Shown here: positions 9,351-18,059 of the stretch, piece by piece
How positions within the stretch are numbered: the stretch's first letter is position 1
Layout of the letters: each line of letters opens with the position of its first letter
Source of the DNA: Ancylomarina salipaludis
GTDB lineage: Bacteria; Bacteroidota; Bacteroidia; Bacteroidales; Marinifilaceae
Direction: 5' to 3'
Assembly: GCF_004122035.1 (NCBI RefSeq)
Contig: NZ_SAXA01000009.1
Location: forward strand, 142,772-206,771
DNA length: 64,000 nt
Made by a program: the position numbers and the translations under genes
Notes under the pieces: model-generated
What the model was told of the DNA's origin: nothing
The model's database searches: none
The model's input: the letters and a program-made list of their open reading frames with translations, nothing else

Positions 9351-9689
9351 ATGATTTTAATAAAACAGATTGCAATATTTTTAGGCTTATGGCTTTTAGG
9401 CGAATTGATATCCTACTATGGTCATTTGCCTCTTTCGGGGAGTATAATTGGCATGTTATTACTTGTGATTGGCATGGAATTAAAGCTGATTAAAACTGAG
9501 GATATTAAAGTTGTGGCCAATTTTCTACTCAATAATATGGCCATGTTTTTTATTCCTGCGGGTGTAGGCATTATGTGCCATTATCAGATTTTGAAACAGG
9601 AGTGGCTGTCTATTTCAGGGGCCATAGTTATAAGTGCTCTACTGGTTCTTACAGTTGTCGGGTTAATCATGAAAAAACGAATCCGATGA
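9351..9689 (+). CDS. CidA/LrgA family holin-like membrane protein
   Basis: 112 residues with four predicted membrane helices. The family signature LPLSGSIIGMLLL lies near residues 28-40, and FIPAGVGIM near residue 67. CidA/LrgA proteins are holin-like; studied members affect murein hydrolase activity, overflow metabolism or export of small organic acids such as pyruvate. It overlaps the following LrgB gene by four bases (ATGA), so the two are translationally coupled and probably form one membrane complex. No LytTR or LysR regulator is adjacent. Confidence 0.9.
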   Translation: MILIKQIAIFLGLWLLGELISYYGHLPLSGSIIGMLLLVIGMELKLIKTEDIKVVANFLLNNMAMFFIPAGVGIMCHYQILKQEWLSISGAIVISALLVLTVVGLIMKKRIR

Positions 9690-10390
9690 AAGAGCTATTG
9701 AATTCTCCTCTCGTGCATGTGAGCTTGACGCTTGCGGTTTATATCTTTTCTAAAAAGATGCAGTTGAGATACAAATCTCCGCTATTGAATCCAATTTTAC
9801 TCACTATTGCGGTGGTGATTGCTTTCCTTCTTTTTACTGAGGTTGACTATCAGGATTATGAGAGGAATACGCAAGTGATCAGTTTTTGGCTGGCTCCTTC
9901 TGTTATTGCTTTAGGCTATGCTTTATATAGTTATCTGGAAGAAATAAAGGCTGATTTTAAGAAGATAATTGCTTCAATGTTAGCAGGGAGTTTGACGGGC
10001 ATAGTGTCAGTATGTATGATGGCTTATTTTTTAGGCGCCTCAAAGGCAACACTCATTTCTTTAGCGCCAAAATCAGTAACGACTCCAATTGCAATTGAGG
10101 TTTCGAAACAAATGGGAGGTATCCCTTCATTAACCGTTGCATTTGTAATTGCAGTCGGTATATTTGGAGCCATATTTGGTCAAATGTATCTGAAGCTATT
10201 GGGTGTTAAGGATCCAAAGTCAGTTGGTTTAAGTTTAGGTGCTACGGCTCATGCTTTGGGAACAGCCAGTATTAGTGAACAAGGACCCGATTTTAGTGCT
10301 TTTGGCGGTTTAGGTATGGCTCTGAATGGGGTATTGACAGCTATATTAGCACCCTGGGCTATTAAATTATTACTGCTCGTACTTTATTGA
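9686..10390 (+). CDS. LrgB family membrane protein
   Basis: 234-residue multi-pass protein, the usual partner of CidA/LrgA. LrgB hallmarks are present: SKKMQLRYKSPLLNPILL near the N-end, PKSVTTPIAIEVSKQMGG near the middle and the glycine-rich GATAHALGTA segment toward the C-end. Seven or more hydrophobic segments are visible. The ATG at 9686 overlaps the upstream stop; a longer upstream extension of the frame would lie inside the partner gene and lacks family similarity. Probable role is carboxylate or metabolite transport, or modulation of autolysis. The operon ends at a strong hairpin. Confidence 0.9.
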   Translation: MKELLNSPLVHVSLTLAVYIFSKKMQLRYKSPLLNPILLTIAVVIAFLLFTEVDYQDYERNTQVISFWLAPSVIALGYALYSYLEEIKADFKKIIASMLAGSLTGIVSVCMMAYFLGASKATLISLAPKSVTTPIAIEVSKQMGGIPSLTVAFVIAVGIFGAIFGQMYLKLLGVKDPKSVGLSLGATAHALGTASISEQGPDFSAFGGLGMALNGVLTAILAPWAIKLLLLVLY

Positions 10391-10411
10391 TCGGAAACAT
10401 GTAGAAATAAG

Positions 10412-10456
10412 AATGCCATATCTCCGGATTCTGAGTCCGGAGGTATGGCATTTTTA
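10412..10456 (+). terminator. Strong terminator after the LrgB gene
   Basis: ATGCCATA-TCTCCGGA pairs with TCCGGAGG-TATGGCAT around a seven-base loop, followed by T residues. It probably also limits read-through from the convergent minus-strand gene. Confidence 0.88.
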
Positions 10457-10479
10457 CTTAGTTTGCTTCTGTCTTTTGT

Positions 10480-11367
10480 TTATTTTAAACTGAAGGATGC
10501 ATTTCCAATATGAACACCTTCCGAAAAGAGATCTAATGTATATTCACCTTTAACCAAGCTGCCATCATTATCCCAGAAAATCGAGACTTCAAGTTCGTTG
10601 CCTTCATATTCGATATCACGTTTAGCAGAATAGGCCATTTGTGTATTCTCATATTCAAACAATAGGTTTTCAGGATTACTTAGGATCACCTCATCAGGAC
10701 GAGAGATTCTAAGGTAAATTGTTTTTAACCCTGGTGTTATCGTGATGTTTTTTCTTAAGGTAAAGCTTGTTTTAAGTTTGTCAGTCTTAGATATCTTTTT
10801 AATTGATCTACCTTTTTTATTGATTGGTTCACATGTAATTTGAGTCGCATCGAGAGCTGAAGCTTTAGAAATAAGCTCTTTCATATTTTTCGTTGTACTT
10901 TCCAATTTTTCGTTGCGTTCTTTTACCCACGAAATTTGTTTTTTGACACGAATATTCTCAGCATTGAGTTCCTTATTTTTACTATTCAAAGAATCAATCT
11001 GAATCACATAGCTACGAAGCACACCCTTAAGCGTACCAATTTCTTTTTTGTATTTGTTGATTTCGAAGTATGAATTATTTCTGAATACACGCATTCTTTC
11101 CAATAATTCATCAATTTTCCCCTTTTCGGTTACCAATAATTGATTTAAGGTATCATTGGAGGTTTGCAAAGAGTCGTAATTTTGAGAAAGTGTCTTTAAT
11201 TCATTCTCTAAATCGATTTTTTCAATTTTAATTTCAGCTATGTATTGTCTATTCTCTCTATATGTTTTCAAGAATAAGATAGAAACGGTCAGTAGGATAA
11301 CTCCCAATGAGATTAGAACGATTTTATAAATCTTGTCTTTCTTGGCTGTCTGCAAATCTGTGCTCAT
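10480..11367 (-). CDS. Single-pass membrane protein with long coiled coil
   Basis: 295 residues. A short cytoplasmic N-end is followed by one membrane helix (about residues 14-33). A coiled coil spans about 36-170, rich in Glu, Lys, Leu and Asn with heptad-like spacing. A C-terminal beta-rich domain (about 200-295) contains ITPGLKTIYLRISRPDEVIL, which resembles Bacteroidota proteins described only as hypothetical. It probably reaches into the periplasm as a trimer or dimer. Monocistronic; no informative neighbour. Confidence 0.75.
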   Translation of the reverse strand: MSTDLQTAKKDKIYKIVLISLGVILLTVSILFLKTYRENRQYIAEIKIEKIDLENELKTLSQNYDSLQTSNDTLNQLLVTEKGKIDELLERMRVFRNNSYFEINKYKKEIGTLKGVLRSYVIQIDSLNSKNKELNAENIRVKKQISWVKERNEKLESTTKNMKELISKASALDATQITCEPINKKGRSIKKISKTDKLKTSFTLRKNITITPGLKTIYLRISRPDEVILSNPENLLFEYENTQMAYSAKRDIEYEGNELEVSIFWDNDGSLVKGEYTLDLFSEGVHIGNASFSLK

Positions 11368-11448
11368 CTAAATTATTTTAATCGTTTATGATGGCATCAA
11401 ATTTAATGGTTTTTACTCTTTTAATGCAAAGGAAGTGTTTTAAAAACA

Positions 11449-11482
11449 GAAAAAGCCGCCCAATCTTTGATCAAGCGACTTT
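11449..11482 (-). terminator. Probable terminator of the MORN/CpD gene pair
   Basis: On the minus strand AAGTCGC and GCGGCTT pair (one G-T pair) over a 15-base loop, followed by TTTTTC. It lies about 35 bases beyond the stop of the MORN-type gene. Confidence 0.6.
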
Positions 11483-11516
11483 GGAGTACTACTAAAACCC
11501 CAACTATATAATGAAA

Positions 11517-11984
11517 TTAAAATGTGCGTTCTTTTATGAGCTTTCCTTCTTCATCCCAAATTAGCCATGTGCCTGATTTTTCTCCTTCATTATATTCCAT
11601 TTCATATCTTTTCACGCCATTGGCATCCCAGATGTACCATTTGCCATGTTTCTTGTTTTTTTTGTATCGTGCTTCGGCAATTTTTACGGATTGATTATTC
11701 CAGGTTACCCATGTGCCATCCATCAGACCTTTTACGTAGGAACGAACTTCCTGAATTTGTTCATCCTGAAAGAAGAGAGTGATTTTTCCATCTCGTTTCC
11801 CTTCAGTCAGATTCATTTCTATTCGCTTGTTCCCATTTTCGTAAAATTCGGTATAGGTTCCCGTATAAAGATCGCCCTCAACGCTGTAATACAAGCCTTC
11901 AATTTCTTTTATCGACTGTGAGAATGATTGCATGCAAAGCATACAAATACAGAAACACAGAATTAAGCCTAATCTATTTTTCAT
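11517..11984 (-). CDS. MORN/YwqK-type repeat secreted protein
   Basis: 155 residues with a signal peptide (about 1-22). The mature chain is built of short repeats of the type YxNGxKRxExxxxxGKxxGxWxxW (for example GTWLIWDEEGK, GKWYIWDANG, GTWVTWN), the MORN-variant motif. Databases often label these 'toxin-antitoxin system YwqK family antitoxin'; for an exported Bacteroidota protein that label is misleading, and a surface or periplasmic scaffold role is more likely. It follows the carboxypeptidase-regulatory domain gene by eight bases, so both form an operon divergent from a TonB receptor gene. Confidence 0.82.
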   Translation of the reverse strand: MKNRLGLILCFCICMLCMQSFSQSIKEIEGLYYSVEGDLYTGTYTEFYENGNKRIEMNLTEGKRDGKITLFFQDEQIQEVRSYVKGLMDGTWVTWNNQSVKIAEARYKKNKKHGKWYIWDANGVKRYEMEYNEGEKSGTWLIWDEEGKLIKERTF

Positions 11985-11992
11985 CTTCAGTC

Positions 11993-12364
11993 TTAGTCTT
12001 TTTTAAGTACCAAACGAATAACATTTTTAGGACCACTCACATTCACATTTTTCAATTTGTTATCTGAGTACGAGATGTAGTTCGATAAAATATTGTATTT
12101 ACCGGGAACTACATTGTTAATCTTAAAATTGCCATCAAAGTCGGTGTAAAAAGTTTCGTTTGAGCCTTCGAAACGAATCGCAACACCAGCTAGAGCTTCG
12201 CCGGTTTCGTTATCTAAAACAATGCCTGAAAGGCTGGTTGTTGTTAGTGTTGAGATTTCAGTCGTTTCAATGTTCTTGTCTCCCTTAGGTGTTATCACAT
12301 TTACAGCTTGGCTGCTTAGTCCTGTAATAAGGAATGCTGCGATTAGAAATACAATTTTTTTCAT
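11993..12364 (-). CDS. Free-standing carboxypeptidase-regulatory-like domain protein
   Basis: 123 residues: a signal peptide (about 1-20), a short linker, then one carboxypeptidase D regulatory-like beta-sandwich (LSGIVLDNETGEALAGVAI... YTDFDGNFKINNV). The same domain type forms the N-terminal extension of the two TonB receptors here. A free copy may attach to an envelope partner or be a remnant of a receptor, but its intact length and signal peptide favour a functional small protein. It precedes the MORN-type gene by eight bases. Confidence 0.8.
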   Translation of the reverse strand: MKKIVFLIAAFLITGLSSQAVNVITPKGDKNIETTEISTLTTTSLSGIVLDNETGEALAGVAIRFEGSNETFYTDFDGNFKINNVVPGKYNILSNYISYSDNKLKNVNVSGPKNVIRLVLKKD

Positions 12365-12958
12365 GATTTGTGTATTTAAAGTTTTGTATATAATGCCGGT
12401 TTTGTTCGGGCATGGTTGATTTTTACGATGCTTTAATTGCTTTAGTATTACTGCACTTTGTTTTCATGACCAAAAATAAAGGATGCTTTATTTGGAACGA
12501 TTAAAAGAAACTTACCAATAGGTTAAGGAATAATTAAGTCGCTGTTTTTAGGTCTTCTAATTGGAGTTGGAATAAACGAATGGCCTTTGTTTACAGGATT
12601 TGTGTGAGGTTGTGGTAGCTTTGTTTTTTTGAGATTTATGATTTAATAAGCTCAAAAATCAAAGTTTAATTTTTTCATCAATTAAATGATGATAGGATGA
12701 ATTTACATTCAGAAAATTTCTGTAAGTCGCGGGTTATCTGATCGTCAAGAGCGTTTTAGATTCAGTTTTTGATTTCGTCAGTTAATCTGAATTTTAGCTT
12801 TACTTAACAAACCATCTTTCCCTAATATTTACTTAACATGATATTTCAGTTTTGTTGATTTTCGTTTAAAACATATTTAACATGCTTGTCGCCTTTCTTG
12901 TCTAAAATCGCATAGTGAATGAAAAATAGAAAGCACGTATAGACTTATTATTAAAGAA
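12365..12958. other. 594-bp intergenic region between divergent envelope genes
   Basis: No open frame or RNA gene is recognisable. The right half carries repeated TTAACA motifs described separately; a -7-like TATTTTTG lies on the minus strand near 12470. Its length and position suggest it holds control sites for both divergent operons. Confidence 0.5.
12799..12884. repeat. Direct TTTACTTAACA repeats upstream of the TonB receptor gene
   Basis: TTTACTTAACA occurs exactly at 12799-12809 and 12828-12838 (29 bases apart). A shorter copy, TTTAACATG, is at 12876-12884, matching the end of the second copy (TTAACATG). Such spacing looks like a regulator binding array; the regulator is unknown. Confidence 0.45.
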
Positions 12959-15685
12959 ATGACAAAGCAAGTATTCTTAGTTTTATTATTGAATATATCT
13001 TTTTTAGGGCTGTTTGCACAACAGACAAGTATTACCGGAAATGTGAAAGATGTAAAGATTGGAGAGACCTTAATTGGCGCTTCGATTTATGTGGAGGGGA
13101 CAACAATTGGAACCGTTACTGATTTTGATGGGAATTACACTTTAAAAAACATTCCGGTTGGCACAATTAATTTAAAATGCTCATTTATTTCATACGAAAC
13201 TGTTACAAAGAAAAACATCACACTAAGTGAAGGGGATATTCCGGTTATAAATTTCGAGATGGGAACTTCTTCAGTCGAACTGAATGATGTGGTGGTGATA
13301 GCAAAAGCTAAGCGAGAATCGGCACTTGTTTTATTGATGGATCAGAAGAAATCAGCTGTGATGAAACAATCTATTGGCGCACAACAATTAGCCACTCAGG
13401 GAATTTCTGATGCCGCATCAGCAGCAAGTAAGATAACAGGTGTTTCCAAACAGGAAGGGAATAAGGGTTTAAGTGTTCGTGGCTTGGGCGACCGTTACAA
13501 TACAAGTAGCTTAAATGGTTTGCCATTACCTTCGAATAATGCCGAGTATAAAAACATCGAACTGGGTTTGTTCTCAACTGATATCATCGAATTTATCGAT
13601 GTTGAAAAAGTCCCAACGGCCAATTTGTATGGCGACTTTGCGGGTGCAAATATCAATATTGTTTCAAAGGTACATTCCGGGAAAAGTTATTTGAAACTGG
13701 GTTTAAAAACCGGATATAATCTCAATTTGGCAGATGCCGATAAATTCTATTTAGGTGATGGTCCGGGAGCTTTGGGTTTTGACAATTTCGATTACCCTCA
13801 GGATTTGAGTACTTACGATTTTGAGACCAATTGGAATCCTGAAGAAAAAACGGTTTATCCCAATATAGAATTAAAACTGTCGGGGGGTAAGACTTATAAA
13901 TTTGAGAATTCAGAACTAAATGCGTTTGCAAGTTTATCCTTCGATAATGAATACAGTTATAGCGATTACCTTGAGCGTAAGGTAAATGGTAGTGATTATG
14001 TGAGAGCTGATGTGAGAGGTGAGAAATATAATTACACAACTCAGTCAACAGGCATGTTGAATCTGAACTACAATTGGAAAAAGAATAAATTCTTTTTCAA
14101 TACGATTTTGCTAAACACTTCCGATCAGATGCTGAGAGAAGTGAGAGGAACTCTTTTTGATTTGGCAGAAGTAGGTGCCTTGGTTCGTCGTTCAGAATAT
14201 GAAAGAAACACGGTTTGGGTGAATCAGCTTTTAGGGAAGCATGAGTTGAAAGAAAAGATGGATTTGAATTGGGGAATCGCTTTTAATAAGGTGAATAATA
14301 TTGTTCCGGACAGGAAACACAATACCATGGAAAATGGGACTGATTCCGAAAAATATTTTGCAACCAATGACCAGGCTAACAACAATCGTTATTTCCATGA
14401 CTTAACTGAAGATGAATTCGCCGCAAATTTAAGTGTCGATTATCAGTTTGGTGAAGGGTTTGCAGATGAAGATTACAAAGGGAAATTGACTTTAGCTTAC
14501 TCTGGTAAATATAAAACGCGAGCTTTTGAAGCCACACAATTCAATCATAAAATTAAGGAAAATCGTTTGGTGAATGTGGGTGATATAGATTCGTATTTCA
14601 ATAACGATAATTTGCAAAAAGGGCTATTCGATCTTAAGGTTTTATCAAGCGATTTTGTGATTCTTTCGACTTATGATGGCGAACAGGTGATAAATGCTGG
14701 ATTTGCTAGCCTGGAATATAATCTGAGTCCACGTTTACTGGCTTTAATTGGTGTTCGCATTGAGCATGTGTTTCAGAAAATTGAATATAAAACAGCGTTG
14801 GGCGAGGGTAAAGAAGATTTTAATGAATTGAACGTGTTGCCCAGTCTGTCTTTAAAGTACGCCTTGAATGAAAAATCGAATTTAAGATTTGCTTCGGGGA
14901 TCACTTATACCCTTCCGCAGTTTAAAGAGTCAGCTTTATTCCTTTTCGAAGGGATTACGGATGTGATAGTGGGGAATCCCTATCTCACGCCTTCAACGAA
15001 TTATAATGGTGAGATTAAATGGGAATTTTTTCCCAAACCAAGCGAGTTGATTTCAGTCGCAGCATTCGGAAAATACATTGTCGATCCGATCAACAAATTT
15101 GTACGTGCATCGGCTGGTAATGAATTTACTTACGCTAACACAGGCGATTGGGCTTATATCTACGGGGTGGAGCTCGAAGCAAAAAAGGATATCCTAACCT
15201 TAAGCTCTGATCATTCGACCAAGAAGTTGTATCTGTCAGCGAACCTGACATTGATGGACAGCAAGCAGGAATTGGATCAGGATAAAATTATAGAACAGAC
15301 CAAAGGGCAGTTTAATGCCAATTTCAATAAAAATGAGGAAAAACTGCAAGGTGCAGCACCGCTGATTGGCAATGCTAATATGACCTATAAATATTCCTGG
15401 GCTGGGGGTAAAAAATCAGTGACATCCAGTTTGATCTATACCTATGTATCTGATCGATTGAGTTTGATAGGGTATTCCAGTTTGGGAAATCAGGTTGACA
15501 AGGCCAGACAGACTCTTGATTTTGTGATGAGATCGAAAATTAAACAATGGGCATTGAGCCTGTCAGCAAAGAATATTCTGAATCAGGATATAGAGAGAAA
15601 ACAAGAAAATGCGAGCCGTGACTGGATCGTGAAATCATATAATAAAGGAGTGAAATTAAGTGTGGGTTTATCCTATACATTTTAA
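12959..15685 (+). CDS. TonB-dependent outer-membrane receptor
   Basis: 908 residues. A signal peptide (about 1-20) is followed by a carboxypeptidase-regulatory-like domain (about 22-107), a plug domain (about 125-235, with LSVRGLGDRYNTSSLNG) and a C-terminal 22-strand barrel ending in phenylalanine (LSYTF). The plug signature DRYN in place of longer motifs is typical of a Bacteroidota receptor class paired with repeat lipoproteins rather than SusD. The next gene, 69 bases downstream, is such a lipoprotein and is probably its surface partner. The transported substrate cannot be told; no SusD, glycosidase or siderophore gene is adjacent. Confidence 0.92.
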   Translation: MTKQVFLVLLLNISFLGLFAQQTSITGNVKDVKIGETLIGASIYVEGTTIGTVTDFDGNYTLKNIPVGTINLKCSFISYETVTKKNITLSEGDIPVINFEMGTSSVELNDVVVIAKAKRESALVLLMDQKKSAVMKQSIGAQQLATQGISDAASAASKITGVSKQEGNKGLSVRGLGDRYNTSSLNGLPLPSNNAEYKNIELGLFSTDIIEFIDVEKVPTANLYGDFAGANINIVSKVHSGKSYLKLGLKTGYNLNLADADKFYLGDGPGALGFDNFDYPQDLSTYDFETNWNPEEKTVYPNIELKLSGGKTYKFENSELNAFASLSFDNEYSYSDYLERKVNGSDYVRADVRGEKYNYTTQSTGMLNLNYNWKKNKFFFNTILLNTSDQMLREVRGTLFDLAEVGALVRRSEYERNTVWVNQLLGKHELKEKMDLNWGIAFNKVNNIVPDRKHNTMENGTDSEKYFATNDQANNNRYFHDLTEDEFAANLSVDYQFGEGFADEDYKGKLTLAYSGKYKTRAFEATQFNHKIKENRLVNVGDIDSYFNNDNLQKGLFDLKVLSSDFVILSTYDGEQVINAGFASLEYNLSPRLLALIGVRIEHVFQKIEYKTALGEGKEDFNELNVLPSLSLKYALNEKSNLRFASGITYTLPQFKESALFLFEGITDVIVGNPYLTPSTNYNGEIKWEFFPKPSELISVAAFGKYIVDPINKFVRASAGNEFTYANTGDWAYIYGVELEAKKDILTLSSDHSTKKLYLSANLTLMDSKQELDQDKIIEQTKGQFNANFNKNEEKLQGAAPLIGNANMTYKYSWAGGKKSVTSSLIYTYVSDRLSLIGYSSLGNQVDKARQTLDFVMRSKIKQWALSLSAKNILNQDIERKQENASRDWIVKSYNKGVKLSVGLSYTF

Positions 15686-15754
15686 ATAAAAGAAGCTTCA
15701 GAGCTTAATCAATTGTAAATATTATATCCATTTTATAATCTAATTAAAAAGAAA

Positions 15755-18001
15755 ATGAAAAAATTATTTTTAGCCTTATTGGCAGTTTCTGTACTTGGTT
15801 TTTCAAGTTGTTCAGACGATGATGATCCTCAGCCAACACCAAATCCTGAGGTGAAATTTGATGTGGAAAATTTTAAAGGCGAAGTCATGGATGGCGAAGC
15901 AATCACATTAGATGCTTCAAAAACCTATATGTTATCGGGAGCTTTAATCGTGAAAAAAGGTGGGAGTTTGACGATTCCTGCAGGAACCCGAATTGTAGCT
16001 AGTGCGACATCGGCAAACGATGTTGATGTGCGTTATATTGCTGTTGAGCAGGGAGCAAAAATTTATATCAAAGGAACAGCATCAGCTCCGGTTGTTATGA
16101 CTGCGGAAGTGAAAGAAGCTGAAGCCTGGGGAGGTTTGGTTGTTTGCGGTTATGCGCCAACCAATAAAGCCGATGCCGGTAGTGCTGGCGCCGAAGTATC
16201 GGGTTTGGCTTATGGGGGCGATCAACCTAATGATAGCTCAGGTTCTATTGAATATTTGCGATTGGAATACACCGGTTATAAGTATACTAATGAAAAGGAA
16301 TTTAATGGTCTTTCTATGTTTGGAGTAGGCTCGGGCACAGTTGTTGACTATGTGGTTTCATACAAAGGGGGCGATGATGGAATGGAGTTTTTCGGAGGAA
16401 CTGTAAATGCGTCTCACCTGGTATCAGTTGATAGTGGTGATGATGGAATTGACTTTGCTGATGGTTGGTCAGGAGTGGGCGAATATTGGTTCTCTTTAAA
16501 CTCGGCAAAATCAGGTATCGAAGGCTCGAATAATGGTGACAACGGTGCAGCAACACCTATGACTGATGCAACACTTAGAAACATTACTGTTTATGGTATG
16601 GGTGAAAAGCCTTTCTTTTTGAAAGAAGGTGCAGGAATGATGAATATTGACAACATTGTAATTGGTGGTTTGAACGCAGATAAAACACAAGCTATTTTTT
16701 ATGCTTCCTCAGATGATGCAGATGCTGCAGCGCGAATTGCTGCGGGTGATGTTGTTGTAAGCAACGCCAATTTTGTTGACATGAAAGAGGGGCAGACTAA
16801 AGCCGTGAGTATTTTAACTGTAGGAGAAAATATTGAGGCTAAAGGAGCTGGTAATGGGATTAATAAACCGGATTGGGTTTCGGATGCTTTAAATATGGTA
16901 GATGCCAACAAAACTGTTTTTGGTGATGCTGTTGTGGCCCGAGTTGCTTTTAAAGGTGATATCACTAGCGACATGACACTTGATGCCAACACTATTTATA
17001 TGTTGAATGGTGCGGTTGTTGTTAAAGAAGGTGCTAGTTTAACGATTCCTGCAGGAACTGTGATTATTGCTTCAGAAGTTAGCGCGAACGATACTGAGGT
17101 TCGATATATAGCTGTTGAGCAAGGAGCTAAGATTTTTGTAAACGGAACAGCCGATGCTCCGGTTGTTATGACCTGTGAAAAAACTGAAGCTGAAGCCTGG
17201 GGCGGTTTGGTTGTGTGTGGAAAAGCACCAACAAATAAAGCGAATGCAGGAAGTGCTGGTGCTGAAGTGTCAGGTTTATCTTATGGCGGTGATGTGTCAG
17301 ATGATAATTCCGGAAAAATCTCTTACCTGCGTTTAGAATATACCGGTTATAAATATACCAATGAAAAAGAGTTCAACGGCCTTTCTTTATTCGGAGTAGG
17401 TTCGGGAACAGTTGTTGAATATGTGGTATCTTATAAAGGAGGTGATGATGGCATGGAGTTTTTTGGAGGCTCTGTGAATGCATCTTACCTGCTTTCATAC
17501 GAAAGTGGTGATGATGGAATCGATTTTGCTGACGGCTGGTCGGGTACAGGAACGAATTGGATGTCAGTTAACTCTGCCAAATCAGGAATCGAAGGTTCTA
17601 ATAATGGCGATAACGGGGCAGCAAGTCCAATGACCCATGCAACTTTGAAAAATTTATCGGTTTTTGGAATGGGTGAGAAGCCATTTTATTTGAAAGAAGG
17701 TGCCGGGAAAATGAATATTGATAATATTGTGATAGGTGGTTTAGCTGATAATAAAGCACAGGCTTATTTCTATGTTTCTTCAAGTGATACTGATGCAGCA
17801 GATCGAATTGCAGCGGGTGATATCGTGATCACTAATGTGAAATTTGATCAGATGGGAATAGGGAATACAGAGAAAGCTGTTGCTGGTTTATCATTTACTG
17901 AAAACGCAAATGCAACGGGAGCTGGTAATGGTTTTGGAAAACCAAGCTGGTTATCTGATGCTTTGAATAAGGCCTACAATGGAGTAGTGATTGTAAATTA
18001 A
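15755..18001 (+). CDS. Tandemly duplicated beta-helix-like lipoprotein
   Basis: 748 residues. A lipoprotein signal peptide ends in FSSC (Cys19), followed by an acidic DDDDPQP stretch typical of surface-exposed lipoproteins in Bacteroidota. The rest is two copies of one roughly 350-residue domain with a period of exactly 357 residues (1071 bases): LTIPAGT, RYIAVEQGAKI, EAEAWGGLVVCG, GVGSGTVV, SYKGGDDGMEFFGG and SGDDGIDFADGWSG recur in order. These glycine- and aspartate-rich runs suggest a right-handed beta-helix with acidic, possibly calcium-binding, turns. It is probably the partner of the TonB receptor just upstream. The ligand is unknown. Confidence 0.85.
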   Translation: MKKLFLALLAVSVLGFSSCSDDDDPQPTPNPEVKFDVENFKGEVMDGEAITLDASKTYMLSGALIVKKGGSLTIPAGTRIVASATSANDVDVRYIAVEQGAKIYIKGTASAPVVMTAEVKEAEAWGGLVVCGYAPTNKADAGSAGAEVSGLAYGGDQPNDSSGSIEYLRLEYTGYKYTNEKEFNGLSMFGVGSGTVVDYVVSYKGGDDGMEFFGGTVNASHLVSVDSGDDGIDFADGWSGVGEYWFSLNSAKSGIEGSNNGDNGAATPMTDATLRNITVYGMGEKPFFLKEGAGMMNIDNIVIGGLNADKTQAIFYASSDDADAAARIAAGDVVVSNANFVDMKEGQTKAVSILTVGENIEAKGAGNGINKPDWVSDALNMVDANKTVFGDAVVARVAFKGDITSDMTLDANTIYMLNGAVVVKEGASLTIPAGTVIIASEVSANDTEVRYIAVEQGAKIFVNGTADAPVVMTCEKTEAEAWGGLVVCGKAPTNKANAGSAGAEVSGLSYGGDVSDDNSGKISYLRLEYTGYKYTNEKEFNGLSLFGVGSGTVVEYVVSYKGGDDGMEFFGGSVNASYLLSYESGDDGIDFADGWSGTGTNWMSVNSAKSGIEGSNNGDNGAASPMTHATLKNLSVFGMGEKPFYLKEGAGKMNIDNIVIGGLADNKAQAYFYVSSSDTDAADRIAAGDIVITNVKFDQMGIGNTEKAVAGLSFTENANATGAGNGFGKPSWLSDALNKAYNGVVIVN

Positions 18002-18021
18002 GGTTGGTTTAGGTTTAGTTG

Positions 18022-18059
18022 AGAAAGGCAGATCCGTTTGAGATCTGCCTTTTGTTTTT
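18022..18059. terminator. Terminator after the duplicated lipoprotein gene
   Basis: AAAGGCAGATC and GATCTGCCTTT form an 11-bp perfect stem followed by TGTTTTTT. The T run abuts the stop of the convergent DUF4197 gene, so it may serve both directions. Confidence 0.88.

Noticed and set aside
9351..10390. Phage holin cassette
   Set aside because: The pair is the chromosomal CidA/LrgB type with no endolysin or phage genes nearby.
11517..11984. Antitoxin of a toxin-antitoxin pair
   Set aside because: The family label fits by sequence style only; this protein is secreted and no toxin gene is beside it.
15857..18001. Tandem DNA repeat as a mobile element or assembly error
   Set aside because: The two copies differ at many synonymous sites and keep one frame, so it is an old domain duplication within one gene.
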